Shown here: positions 54,349 to 62,304 of the stretch, one piece after another | Layout: every line of letters begins with the position of its first letter | Numbering within the stretch: position 1 is the stretch's first letter | Assembly: GCF_020026925.1 (NCBI RefSeq) | Contig: NZ_JAIQDW010000012.1 | Location: 86,274 to 150,273, forward strand | Length of the DNA stretch: 64,000 bases | Direction of reading: 5' to 3' | Source: Flavobacterium hibisci | GTDB lineage: Bacteria > Bacteroidota > Bacteroidia > Flavobacteriales > Flavobacteriaceae | Program-made: the position numbers and the translations under genes | Notes under the pieces: generated by a model | Databases searched by the model: none | Seen by the model: only the letters and a program-made list of their open reading frames with translations | Told to the model about the DNA's origin: nothing

Positions 54349-57018
54349 ATGAAGACAATGAAAAATTGGTTACTTACTGGACTGTTGTTCATGATAGTTT
54401 CAACCGCATTTTCTCAGGGAAAAGTTACAGGTACAATTACCGATGGCACGAACTCGCTGCCGGGCGCAAATGTAGTTATCAAAGGATCTACAGTTGCAAC
54501 TTCTACAGACTTTGACGGTAAATTTATGTTAGACTCTCAAAACAGTTCTGGAGAATTGGTTATTACCTACTTAGGTTATAATACACAAACAGTTAAATTT
54601 TCAGTTTCAAATGGAGCAACAACTAATCTTGGAGTGATTCTATTAGAATCGGATTCAAATCAATTGGAAGAAATAGTTGTAATGGGTAAAGGAATTATCG
54701 ATTTAGCCAAAGAAAGAAAAACTCCTATTGCTGTTTCTACAATTAAAGCAGCTGATATTCAGGCAAAAATTGGTACAGCAGATATTACTCAGACAATGGT
54801 TAATACACCCTCTGTGTATGTTGCAGGACAGGCCTCGGGGTATGGCGATTCAAGAATAACTGTACGTGGATTTGCTCAGGACAATACAGCTTTTTTATTA
54901 AATGGTCAGCCAATTAACGGAATGGAAGACGGAAAAATGTACTGGTCTAACTGGTCAGGTATGTCTGATATTGCAAATGCCATACAAATTCAAAGAGGTT
55001 TAGGATCTTCTAAACTAGCAATATCTTCTGTTGGAGGAACGGTTAACTTTATTACAAAAGCTACTGATAAAAGAGAAGGTGGTTTTGTGTCTTTAAATGT
55101 TGCTAATGATAAATTCTTTAAAAGTACTGCTGCTTACAATACAGGTATGAGTAAATCAGGCTGGGGAACCAGTGTAATGCTTTCTCATTGGCAGGGAGAT
55201 GGTTATAATGATGGGACAAAAGGTGAAGGTCAGACTTACTTTATTTCTGTTGGTTACAAAGCTAATGATAAGCACAGTTTTAACTTCCTTTTGACAGGTG
55301 CACCTCAATGGCATGATCAAAACTTTACTAAATCGATTGACAGTTATTTAAAATACGGAAGAAAATATAATAATAACTGGGGAACTCAAAACGGAGAATA
55401 CAAATCTGAAAGAACTAATTATTACCATAAACCAGTTCTTAATTTAAACTGGGATTACGACATCACTGAAAAAACTCAGCTTTCTACCGTTTTATATGCA
55501 TCTTGGGGAAGAGGGGGATCAACAGGAGGTTACGGAACAAGACTAACTTCACTTAATACTCCTGCTGGAGGTCAGGTAAATTTTGATGGAATATATGCTA
55601 ACAATTTAACTGTTGTTGATGGTGTAGGTACGGGTGACGGAAAAAGTACTAAAGGTGCATATGTATTAAGGGCAAGTGCAAACAATCATGCTTGGTATGG
55701 TTTAGTTTCTAACTTAAAAAATCAACTTACTGACAATTTAGCTTTAAATGTTGGTCTTGATTTAAGAACATACAAAGGAACTCACTTTAGACAGGTTGCT
55801 GATTATTTAGGATTATCAAGCTGGACTGACTCAAGAAATCTTAAAGGTGATGATGATAAGCCAAGTGGTACTATTGTTAGTACTAAAGTGACCGACTCTG
55901 CAAAAGCAAGGCCTTGGCCAGCAACTTTCAGTGCAGTTGATGAAAATCAAAGAATTGACTACGATTATGGAGAAACTATTTCTTATGGTGGAGTATTCGG
56001 CCAATTAGAATATTCAAACGAAAGTTTTTCTGCTTTTTTTCAAGGATCTCTTTCAAATCAATCACATTCAAGAGTAGATAGATTTGATTATTTACCTGAA
56101 TTTCAAGATTCAGAAAAAGTTAATAATGTAGGGTACAATGTAAAAGGAGGGACCAGCTATAAATTTGCTGAAAACCATAATGTATATGTAAATGCTGGTT
56201 ACTATAATCGTCAGCCATATCACGATAACATTTACTTAAACTTTACAAATAAAGTGAATCCTTTTACTGAAAATGAAAAAATTCTTGGTTTGGAAGCAGG
56301 ATATACTTTTACATCAAAAATAGTAACCGCAAGTGTTAACGGATATAGAACTACCTGGAAAGATAGAGTAACTACGACAACTAACGTTGCTACAGCCGGT
56401 CAGGTTATTGGTGGTGTCACTCTTAATGCAGGAGATTTAATATTAATTACTAACCAAGGGGTTGAACAGGTTCATACTGGTGTTGAGTTAGATATAGTTG
56501 CAAAACCTATGGATAAACTTGATGTTACAGGATTTCTTTCAGTTGGAAATTATGAATATAAAGGGCAGACTTTAACGACCAGAAGAAATGAAAGTTTAGA
56601 AACTCTAGATGAGACGGTTAAAGATGTTGATGGTGGAAAAGTTGGAGATGCTGCGCAAACTACTTATGGTTTAGGTTTTAAATATGAGTTTGTAAGAAAC
56701 TTGTCGATAGATGCTGATTGGAGATACTATGATAAATTGTACTCAACAGTTGTCACTAAAGATAATATTCAATTGCCAACTTATGATTTAGTAGATGCAG
56801 GTATTTCTTATAAATTGTTTATTGGTAAAGGTAATAAAGACTCTATAAATTTTAGAGTTAACGTGAATAACGTATTTGACGAGGTTTATTTATCTGAATT
56901 AACTTCTGCGACAGCTGTAACGCCAACGTCAGTTAACTATAGGGGAATCAATGTTGTTAACAACGGTTACTTCGGTTTAGGTAGAACATGGAACGTAAGC
57001 TTACGTTATAACTTCTAA
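54349..57018 (+). CDS. TonB-dependent receptor without SusD partner
   Basis: An 889-residue outer-membrane receptor. Signal peptide ends VSTAFSQ (about residue 23); a carboxypeptidase-regulatory-like domain (24-105, TSTDFDGKFMLDSQ) precedes the plug (EEIVVMGKGIIDLAKERKTPIAVSTI, RITVRGFAQDNTAFLLNGQPING, SKLAISSVGGTVNFITK). The beta-barrel ends RTWNVSLRYNF. Unlike the receptor at 11967 it lacks a SusD neighbour and is the shorter, non-SusC type. It has its own promoter and terminator. Substrate unknown; possibly a siderophore, peptide or glycan. Confidence 0.9.
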   Translation: MKTMKNWLLTGLLFMIVSTAFSQGKVTGTITDGTNSLPGANVVIKGSTVATSTDFDGKFMLDSQNSSGELVITYLGYNTQTVKFSVSNGATTNLGVILLESDSNQLEEIVVMGKGIIDLAKERKTPIAVSTIKAADIQAKIGTADITQTMVNTPSVYVAGQASGYGDSRITVRGFAQDNTAFLLNGQPINGMEDGKMYWSNWSGMSDIANAIQIQRGLGSSKLAISSVGGTVNFITKATDKREGGFVSLNVANDKFFKSTAAYNTGMSKSGWGTSVMLSHWQGDGYNDGTKGEGQTYFISVGYKANDKHSFNFLLTGAPQWHDQNFTKSIDSYLKYGRKYNNNWGTQNGEYKSERTNYYHKPVLNLNWDYDITEKTQLSTVLYASWGRGGSTGGYGTRLTSLNTPAGGQVNFDGIYANNLTVVDGVGTGDGKSTKGAYVLRASANNHAWYGLVSNLKNQLTDNLALNVGLDLRTYKGTHFRQVADYLGLSSWTDSRNLKGDDDKPSGTIVSTKVTDSAKARPWPATFSAVDENQRIDYDYGETISYGGVFGQLEYSNESFSAFFQGSLSNQSHSRVDRFDYLPEFQDSEKVNNVGYNVKGGTSYKFAENHNVYVNAGYYNRQPYHDNIYLNFTNKVNPFTENEKILGLEAGYTFTSKIVTASVNGYRTTWKDRVTTTTNVATAGQVIGGVTLNAGDLILITNQGVEQVHTGVELDIVAKPMDKLDVTGFLSVGNYEYKGQTLTTRRNESLETLDETVKDVDGGKVGDAAQTTYGLGFKYEFVRNLSIDADWRYYDKLYSTVVTKDNIQLPTYDLVDAGISYKLFIGKGNKDSINFRVNVNNVFDEVYLSELTSATAVTPTSVNYRGINVVNNGYFGLGRTWNVSLRYNF

Positions 57019-57041
57019 AATTTAGAACCAAAATAAATATC

Positions 57042-57079
57042 AAAACGGCACTGACTTTATAGGTCATTGCCGTTTTTTT
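57042..57079 (+). terminator. Terminator after the TonB-dependent receptor
   Basis: AAAACGGCA pairs with TGCCGTTTT, with an inner TGAC/GTCA stem, then a T tract. Confidence 0.85.
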
Positions 57080-57122
57080 ATACCCTTTTTTGTTATATTT
57101 GTTTTAAACAAAATATTAATCT

Positions 57123-57545
57123 ATGTATCATTTTCTTCAAAAACTCCACTCAGGCTGGGCTTATTTGGCATTACTACTTTTACTAATTGCAGTTGTAAAC
57201 GCCATTCTTGGATTCTCATCAAAAAAAGATTTCACAGCTAAGGACCGAAAAATTGCCTTGTTCGCTTTAATAGGTACACATACACAACTATTAATCGGTT
57301 TGATTCTTTATTTTGTATCTCCGTTAGGAAAAGATGCTTTGGGTCAAATGTCTAACGCAGCACTTCGATTAACATCATTAGAACATCCATTGATTAATTT
57401 AATTGCTATTGCCCTAATCACAATAGGATGGTCAAAACATAAAAAACTAATTAACAGCGAAGCAAAATTTAAAACATTTGCTATATTTTACGGAATTGGT
57501 TTGGTGCTTATTTTAAGCAGAATTCCATGGAACTTATGGTTCTAA
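57123..57545 (+). CDS. Four-helix membrane protein, cytochrome b-like
   Basis: A 140-residue protein with four membrane helices (about 12-32, 45-65, 84-101 and 114-134) and histidines in or near them (HSGW at 9, GTHTQLL near 52, EHPLINL near 88, KHKK). This spacing is typical of small Bacteroidota membrane proteins often annotated as cytochrome b-like, though heme binding is unproven. It is bounded by terminators on both sides, so it is monocistronic. Confidence 0.7.
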   Translation: MYHFLQKLHSGWAYLALLLLLIAVVNAILGFSSKKDFTAKDRKIALFALIGTHTQLLIGLILYFVSPLGKDALGQMSNAALRLTSLEHPLINLIAIALITIGWSKHKKLINSEAKFKTFAIFYGIGLVLILSRIPWNLWF

Positions 57546-57557
57546 AAACACCAAAAT

Positions 57558-57581
57558 AAGCCCTCCTACAGGGCTTTTTTT
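57558..57581 (+). terminator. Terminator after the four-helix membrane gene
   Basis: AAGCCCT pairs with AGGGCTT around a 5-base loop, followed by T residues. Confidence 0.8.
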
Positions 57582-57633
57582 ATCTCGGCATATTATTTGT
57601 ACAAGTCCCCCCAAGTCTGAAAAAAAATAAATT

Positions 57634-58119
57634 ATGAGGAATAAAAAAAATATTTTGCTCTCTCTCCTTTCGGTGACTTTATTAAGTTGCTTTACCTACG
57701 TTATGAGTCAGAGTAAACCGGTTGAAACGAAGGTTTCTCAGGATACTTTAAAAACAGATAAACTAAAAATGGTGCCTTTAAACGATTCTGTTTTTAGCGT
57801 TGAAGGCCTGAAATTGAAAATTTACAAAAAATCAGCTCATGCTTCTTATTACCATGATCGTTTTAATGGAAAAAGAACAGCAAGCGGAGCACGTTTCAAT
57901 AATAATAAATATACTGCCGCCCACAAAAAATTACCTTTCGGTACCAAAGTAAAAGTTACAAATGAAGCCAATGGCAAATTTGTAATTGTTGAAATTACAG
58001 ACCGAGGACCATTTGTTAAAACCAGAGAAATAGATTTATCTAAAAGAGCTTTTATGGAGATTGCCAAAAACAAAGGAGCAGGCGCCATGAATGTTACAAT
58101 TGAAACTATTGAAAAATAA
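57634..58119 (+). CDS. RlpA-like double-psi beta-barrel protein
   Basis: A 161-residue exported protein; the signal segment contains SLLSVTLLSC. The DPBB domain (about 68-158) reads AHASYYHDRFNGKRTASGARFN, LPFGTKVKVTN and EITDRGPFVKTREIDLSKRAF, the RlpA pattern with the conserved acidic residue in TDRGPF. RlpA proteins are septal-ring lytic transglycosylases or related peptidoglycan-binding proteins. There is no SPOR domain, so it is the minimal form. Confidence 0.88.
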   Translation: MRNKKNILLSLLSVTLLSCFTYVMSQSKPVETKVSQDTLKTDKLKMVPLNDSVFSVEGLKLKIYKKSAHASYYHDRFNGKRTASGARFNNNKYTAAHKKLPFGTKVKVTNEANGKFVIVEITDRGPFVKTREIDLSKRAFMEIAKNKGAGAMNVTIETIEK

Positions 58120-58122
58120 AAA

Positions 58123-58151
58123 ATCCGAAAGTTCTAAACCAACTTTCGGAT
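58123..58151. terminator. Bidirectional terminator between convergent genes
   Basis: ATCCGAAAGTT pairs perfectly with AACTTTCGGAT around a 7-base loop. It overlaps the last codons of the minus-strand DinB-like gene. Confidence 0.8.
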
Positions 58152-58589
58152 ACTCATTATTATTCCGGTGTGTGTGCCTTCATGGTAATTATTGAATGAG
58201 AGGGCATCTTCAATATTTCGAAGTGTAAATCCCATACTTGTGGTGTACTCAGTATAGTTTGTGAAAATTTTATCTGCGTAATCTTTTTCAGCCTGATGTA
58301 AGGTGTCTGAAAGCAATCTTCTGATTTCATCGACTTCATTTTGTGAAACGTCGCCTTCCGGTTTGGTGTCTTTTCTGTATTTAGCAATAAACTCATCAGA
58401 GACTATTGAAGGCAGACCTGATAATTTATAAACTAAAGCTTGTTGGGCAGCTATACAATGTGCAATATTCCAAATAAGGTTGTTTTTAAAACCTTGTGGA
58501 ATTTTATTTAATTGTTCTAATGAGTGATTGTCTAAAACTTTCAGAAGAATTTCCCTGCTTGTTTTTTGTACTTCGAAAACTGAATTCAT
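58134..58589 (-). CDS. DinB-family protein (third copy in the window)
   Basis: A 151-residue DinB_2-type protein. Metal-site candidates: NIAHCIAAQQALVYKLSGL (about 41-60) and the C-terminal NNYHEGTHTGIIMSIRK, which has the H-x3-H pair. It is on the opposite strand from, and unlinked to, the two copies near 2 kb. Substrate unknown. Confidence 0.82.
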   Translation of the reverse strand: MNSVFEVQKTSREILLKVLDNHSLEQLNKIPQGFKNNLIWNIAHCIAAQQALVYKLSGLPSIVSDEFIAKYRKDTKPEGDVSQNEVDEIRRLLSDTLHQAEKDYADKIFTNYTEYTTSMGFTLRNIEDALSFNNYHEGTHTGIIMSIRKLV

Positions 58590-58664
58590 AAATTTATTTT
58601 TTAATAAAATTAGGCAATTTTAAGTTGCAATGAATTTTCTTTGTATTCAAAATAAATTAAAATT

Positions 58665-59021
58665 ATGAACAAAATATACTACTTAGCCTCTTGCGATACA
58701 TGCCGTAAAATAATCAAAAGCCTGCCAAAAGATAATGATTTAGTTTTTCATGACATCAAGCAAAATCCGATTACTGAAGCTGAACTGGAAGAAATGTACC
58801 AGCTTTCCGGAAGCTACGAAACGTTATTCAGCAAAAAAGCGCAATTGTACAAGTCCATGGATTTAAAAAACAAATCACTGACTGAAGCTGATTTTAAAAA
58901 ATACATTTTGGAACATTATACGTTTTTAAGCCGTCCGGTTTTTATCATTGATGGCAAAATTTATATCGGAAACAGCCAGCAGAATATTTTGCAGGTGATG
59001 AAAGCTTTAGAAGAAAAGTAA
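58665..59021 (+). CDS. ArsC/Spx-family thioredoxin-fold protein
   Basis: A 118-residue ArsC-family protein: C10-D-T-C13-R-K active-site motif at the N-terminus, NPITEAELEEM, and LSRPVFIIDGKIYIG near the C-terminus, matching arsenate-reductase-like (Spx/YffB) proteins. The two-cysteine CDTC form is more Spx/YffB-like than the single-cysteine ArsC of E. coli. No arsenic genes are nearby, so arsenate reduction is not implied. Confidence 0.85.
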   Translation: MNKIYYLASCDTCRKIIKSLPKDNDLVFHDIKQNPITEAELEEMYQLSGSYETLFSKKAQLYKSMDLKNKSLTEADFKKYILEHYTFLSRPVFIIDGKIYIGNSQQNILQVMKALEEK

Positions 59022-59034
59022 ACATATTACTCTT

Positions 59035-59172
59035 CAGTTCGAGTGTTTTGTTTAAAAATGAGATAGTTTTTTTAAACAAAATGTATCGAGAACCTTAGTG
59101 CCAAAAAGCTTCTCGATACAATTTTTAATCATAAAGCTATCGCATTATTCTTAAAAATCACTCGAAGTGACG
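59035..59172. repeat. Long palindromic repeat, second copy of the CAGTTCGAGTG family
   Basis: CAGTTCGAGTG...TGTATCGAGAACC and CTTCTCGATACA...CACTCGAAGTGACG repeat the arms of 39306-39430 with a longer middle part. The rest of this 294-base gap (to 59315) holds only the yicC promoter element. Confidence 0.85.
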
Positions 59173-59289
59173 AATGCAATTTTTTAAGTTAATGACATTG
59201 TAACGGATAGTCCGGCCTTTAGGCAACGCCCAAATAATTTATAACTTAGACCTTGCGTAACTAGAAATTAACCCTGTAAAGTTTTTTAG

Positions 59290-59297
59290 TATCTTTG
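59290..59297 (+). promoter_or_regulatory. -7 promoter element of the yicC-like gene
   Basis: TATCTTTG matches TAnnTTTG; it lies 18 bases before the ATG at 59316, so the leader must be very short (about 10-13 nt). No -33 box at standard spacing is clear. Confidence 0.5.
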
Positions 59298-59315
59298 CGC
59301 CTTTATACTCAATAT

Positions 59316-60176
59316 ATGATACAATCGATGACGGGTTTTGGTAAAGCTTCTTTGCAATTGCCAACGAAAAAAATTACTGTAGAAGTAAAATCTTTAAATA
59401 GTAAAGGTTTAGACCTGAATGTGAGAATGCCATCAGTTTACCGAGAAATGGAATTGGGTTTGCGAACCATGATTTCGACCAGACTGGAAAGAGGAAAAGT
59501 CGATTTTGCGATTTATGTTGAAAGTACTTCAGAGCAGACTTCTACCAAGGTAAATGTTCCGGTTGTAAAAAATTATATAGCCCAGTTAAGGGAAGTTTAT
59601 CCGGATGCTGACGAAACCGAATTGATGAAAATGGCGGTCCGTATGCCGGATGTTCTGAAAACAGAGCGTGAGGAAATTGACGAAAACGACTGGGAGCAGA
59701 TTCAGGTAATCGTTGATGAGGCATTGCAAAATATTTTAAGTTTCAGAAAAGACGAAGGAGAATCTCTTGAAAAAGAATTCAATCTTCGAATTGGAAATAT
59801 CCGTCAATATATGAATGATGCCCTGGCTCTTGATCCGGAACGTGTCCAGGCAATAAAGGACCGTTTGCATACTGCCATTTCTGAATTGCAGGTAAATGTT
59901 GACGAAAATCGTTTTGAGCAGGAACTGATTTATTACTTGGAGAAATTGGATATTACTGAGGAGAAAGTTCGTTTAACCAATCACCTGGATTATTTTCTGG
60001 AAACCATAAAAGGAACTGAGGCCAACGGTAGAAAACTTGGTTTTATCACTCAGGAAATGGGACGCGAAATCAACACCATGGGTTCAAAATCAAACCATGC
60101 ACAGATGCAGAAACTGGTAGTGATGATGAAAGATGAACTCGAGAAGATTAAGGAACAGGTTTTGAATGTATTATAA
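59316..60176 (+). CDS. YicC-family endoribonuclease
   Basis: A 286-residue YicC/YloC protein from the ATG at 59316; the frame opens upstream but MIQSMTGFGKASL is the invariant N-terminus. Further hallmarks: EVKSLNSKGLDLNVRMP, VDENRFEQELIYYLEKLDITEE, and the C-terminal signature GRKLGFITQEMGREINTMGSKSNH. Family members are RNases that act on certain mRNAs and sRNAs. It precedes gmk by 65 bases, the same order as in many bacteria. Confidence 0.95.
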   Translation: MIQSMTGFGKASLQLPTKKITVEVKSLNSKGLDLNVRMPSVYREMELGLRTMISTRLERGKVDFAIYVESTSEQTSTKVNVPVVKNYIAQLREVYPDADETELMKMAVRMPDVLKTEREEIDENDWEQIQVIVDEALQNILSFRKDEGESLEKEFNLRIGNIRQYMNDALALDPERVQAIKDRLHTAISELQVNVDENRFEQELIYYLEKLDITEEKVRLTNHLDYFLETIKGTEANGRKLGFITQEMGREINTMGSKSNHAQMQKLVVMMKDELEKIKEQVLNVL

Positions 60177-60184
60177 AGTAATTT

Positions 60185-60217
60185 AAAAAGTGAATTGTAA
60201 TTAGCTATTCACTTTTT
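60185..60217 (+). terminator. Hairpin between yicC-like and gmk genes
   Basis: AAAAAGTGAAT pairs with ATTCACTTTTT around an 11-base loop. It may attenuate or stabilise the yicC transcript. Confidence 0.55.
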
Positions 60218-60241
60218 ACTAATTACTAATTACTTATAAAA

Positions 60242-60814
60242 ATGAACAAAGGAAAATTAATTGTTTTTTCAGCACCTTCGGGATCGGGAAAAACAACGAT
60301 AGTAAAGCATTTACTAAAACAGGAAGATTTAAATTTAGAATTTTCAATCTCAGCAGCTTCACGTGATCCTCGTGGAGAAGAAGTCAACGGAAAAGATTAT
60401 TATTTTATTTCGCTGGAAGAATTCAAGAAGCATATTAAAGCCGAAGATTTCCTGGAATGGGAAGAAGTATACCGAGATAACTTTTACGGTACTTTAAAAT
60501 CGGAAATTGAAAGAATCTGGGCTTTGGGTAAAAATGTCATCTTCGACATTGATGTTGCCGGCGGACTGCGTATCAAACACAAATTCCCGGAACAGACTTT
60601 AGCCGTTTTCGTAAAACCGCCAAGTGTTGACGAACTTAAACGAAGATTAAAAGAACGCTCTACAGAAAGCGAAGACAAAATCAATATGCGTATTGCAAAA
60701 GCTTCGGTTGAGCTTGCAACTGCTCCACAATTTGACGTGATTATTAAAAACTACGATCTGGCTGTTGCCTTGGAAGAAGCACATCAGCTGGTGAAAGACT
60801 TCGTAAATAAGTAA
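60242..60814 (+). CDS. gmk: Guanylate kinase
   Basis: A 190-residue guanylate kinase: P-loop SAPSGSGKTTIVKHLL (9-24), GMP-binding SISAASRDPRGEEVNGKDYYFI, EWEEVYRDNFYGT, VIFDIDVAGGLRIKHKFP and the lid KRRLKERSTESEDKI. It phosphorylates GMP to GDP. Confidence 0.97.
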   Translation: MNKGKLIVFSAPSGSGKTTIVKHLLKQEDLNLEFSISAASRDPRGEEVNGKDYYFISLEEFKKHIKAEDFLEWEEVYRDNFYGTLKSEIERIWALGKNVIFDIDVAGGLRIKHKFPEQTLAVFVKPPSVDELKRRLKERSTESEDKINMRIAKASVELATAPQFDVIIKNYDLAVALEEAHQLVKDFVNK

Positions 60815-60821
60815 TTATTCC

Positions 60822-60913
60822 GCAGAGTTTCACAAAGGTAATACACAAAGATTCGCAAAGTATTTTTAAACTTTGCGAATCTTTGTGCTATCTTAGCGAT
60901 TCTCTGTGAAACC
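60822..60913. repeat. Perfect 18-base-arm hairpin between gmk and nadD
   Basis: Inner arms 60844-60861 (CACAAAGATTCGCAAAGT) and 60870-60887 are exact complements around an 8-base loop, with an outer, imperfect stem CAGAGTTTCAC / CTCTGTGAAAC. Confidence 0.85.
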
Positions 60914-60920
60914 TCAAAAG

Positions 60921-61502
60921 ATGAAAATAGGCCTCTACTTCGGAACATACAATCCCATTCATATTGGTCATTTGATTATTGCCAATCACATGGCTGAATT
61001 TGCCGGTTTAGATCAGATTTGGATGGTGGTTACGCCTCATAATCCTTTGAAAAAGAAAGCTACTTTACTTGATGACCATCATCGTCTGCAAATGGTTTAT
61101 CTGGCTACGGAGGATTTCCCAAAAATAAAACCTTCGGATATTGAGTTTAAATTACTTCAGCCGAATTATACTGTAAACACACTGTCGCATTTGCAGGACA
61201 AATATCCAAACCACGAATTTTCACTCATTATGGGTGAGGATAATCTGAAGACACTCCACAAATGGAAAAACTATCAGGTGATTTTAGAGAATCATAATAT
61301 TTTTGTGTATCCGCGCATTTCATCAGAACCAGAAAATACTGAATTGAAATCACATCCTAAAGTTCATATCATTGACGCGCCGGTTGTAGAAATTTCGTCT
61401 ACTTTTATTCGGGAAAATATTAAAAAAGGAAAAAATATCCAGCCGCTTTTGCCTTCAAAAGTCTGGGAATATATTGATCACAATAATTTTTATAAAAAGT
61501 AA
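60921..61502 (+). CDS. nadD: Nicotinate-nucleotide adenylyltransferase
   Basis: A 193-residue NadD from the ATG at 60921 (MKIGLYFGTYNPIHIGH); a GTG at 60906 is also in frame but lies within the flanking repeat. Motifs: GTYNPIHIGH (nucleotidyltransferase HxGH), TPHNPLKKK, and EISSTFIRENI at the C-terminus. It makes nicotinate adenine dinucleotide for NAD synthesis. Confidence 0.96.
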   Translation: MKIGLYFGTYNPIHIGHLIIANHMAEFAGLDQIWMVVTPHNPLKKKATLLDDHHRLQMVYLATEDFPKIKPSDIEFKLLQPNYTVNTLSHLQDKYPNHEFSLIMGEDNLKTLHKWKNYQVILENHNIFVYPRISSEPENTELKSHPKVHIIDAPVVEISSTFIRENIKKGKNIQPLLPSKVWEYIDHNNFYKK

Positions 61503-61510
61503 AACGCAAT

Positions 61511-61602
61511 TTTGTCATTTCGAGGAACGAGAAATCACATAAAGTAAGGAAATGCAGTACGTCGCTCTCTGAATGTGATTTCTCGTCCCTCGAAATGACA
61601 AA
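61511..61602. repeat. Long inverted repeat (TTTGTCATTTCGAGG family)
   Basis: Arms TTTGTCATTTCGAGG + CGAGAAATCACAT and ATGTGATTTCTCG + CCTCGAAATGACAAA, each interrupted by two bases, enclose a loop of about 30 bases. GTCATTTCGA-type palindromes are frequent in flavobacterial genomes. Confidence 0.85.
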
Positions 61603-61615
61603 CTATTACAAAAAA

Positions 61616-61645
61616 AAGCCTGAATCCTATCAATTCAGGCTTTTT
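61616..61645. terminator. Terminator between convergent nadD and rhodanese-like genes
   Basis: AAGCCTGAAT pairs with ATTCAGGCTT around an 8-base loop, followed by T residues. Confidence 0.8.
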
Positions 61646-61662
61646 AGCTTAAACGATTTGTA

Positions 61663-62256
61663 TTATTTCATTTCCGTTCCTTCAAACGTTATTCTGGAAT
61701 CATTTACATTTACGAGTTCATCGAGCTCGTAGATATTTTTATAACCGTATCCATAAAGGTTAATGTGCGTTGGAATATTCAATGCCAGCATAATGGGTTT
61801 TCTGTTGGACAGAATTTGCGTTTCGATATTGGTTTTTGGTTTCGCCATTTTCGAAGCAAAATCTATTGGATCTCCATCAAAATTATTATTGCAGTAAATC
61901 AAGATTCTGGTATTGGGATCCGGAATCAATTTTAAAAGATTTTCCTGTGTAAAATCAGTAAAATCCAGATGAATTGCGCCTTTCAGATGTTTTCTGTTAA
62001 ATCGAAAATCAGAACGCGTGTCTAAGATAACAACATTTTCTTCTTTCGCCATTTTAAGGAAAACATCAAGACTTACCAGATTTTTTTCTCTTTGCTTTTC
62101 TAATTCGGTTACCAGATTTTTAAAATCTTCGTAATCAACCAGCGCCTTTGGATATTGGGTATCTTTTTGCATCTTTTTTCTTTGATTTACTTGTGAATGG
62201 ATAATGCCGGTTATAAAACAGCAGCCGGCTAAAATGATAAGAGCTGTAATTTTCAT
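61663..62256 (-). CDS. Rhodanese-like domain exported protein
   Basis: A 197-residue protein with a signal/anchor segment (ITALIILAGCCFITGIIHS). The rhodanese-like domain (about 60-185) shows VVILDTRSDFRFNRKHLKGAIHL and the catalytic-loop cysteine in ILIYCNNNFDGD, which lacks the usual CRxG loop and may be inactive or altered in specificity. GYGYKNIYEL near the C-terminus fits the fold. It is downstream of the NAMPT-like gene on the same strand with a 48-base gap. Confidence 0.8.
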   Translation of the reverse strand: MKITALIILAGCCFITGIIHSQVNQRKKMQKDTQYPKALVDYEDFKNLVTELEKQREKNLVSLDVFLKMAKEENVVILDTRSDFRFNRKHLKGAIHLDFTDFTQENLLKLIPDPNTRILIYCNNNFDGDPIDFASKMAKPKTNIETQILSNRKPIMLALNIPTHINLYGYGYKNIYELDELVNVNDSRITFEGTEMK

Positions 62257-62304
62257 AGTTTTATATTTTAGTTCGGATTAAAATCTGTTTATAACCGGTA
62301 TTTT

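Noticed and set aside
58665..59021. Arsenate reductase in an arsenic operon
   Set aside because: CDTC active site is Spx/YffB-like and no ars genes lie nearby.
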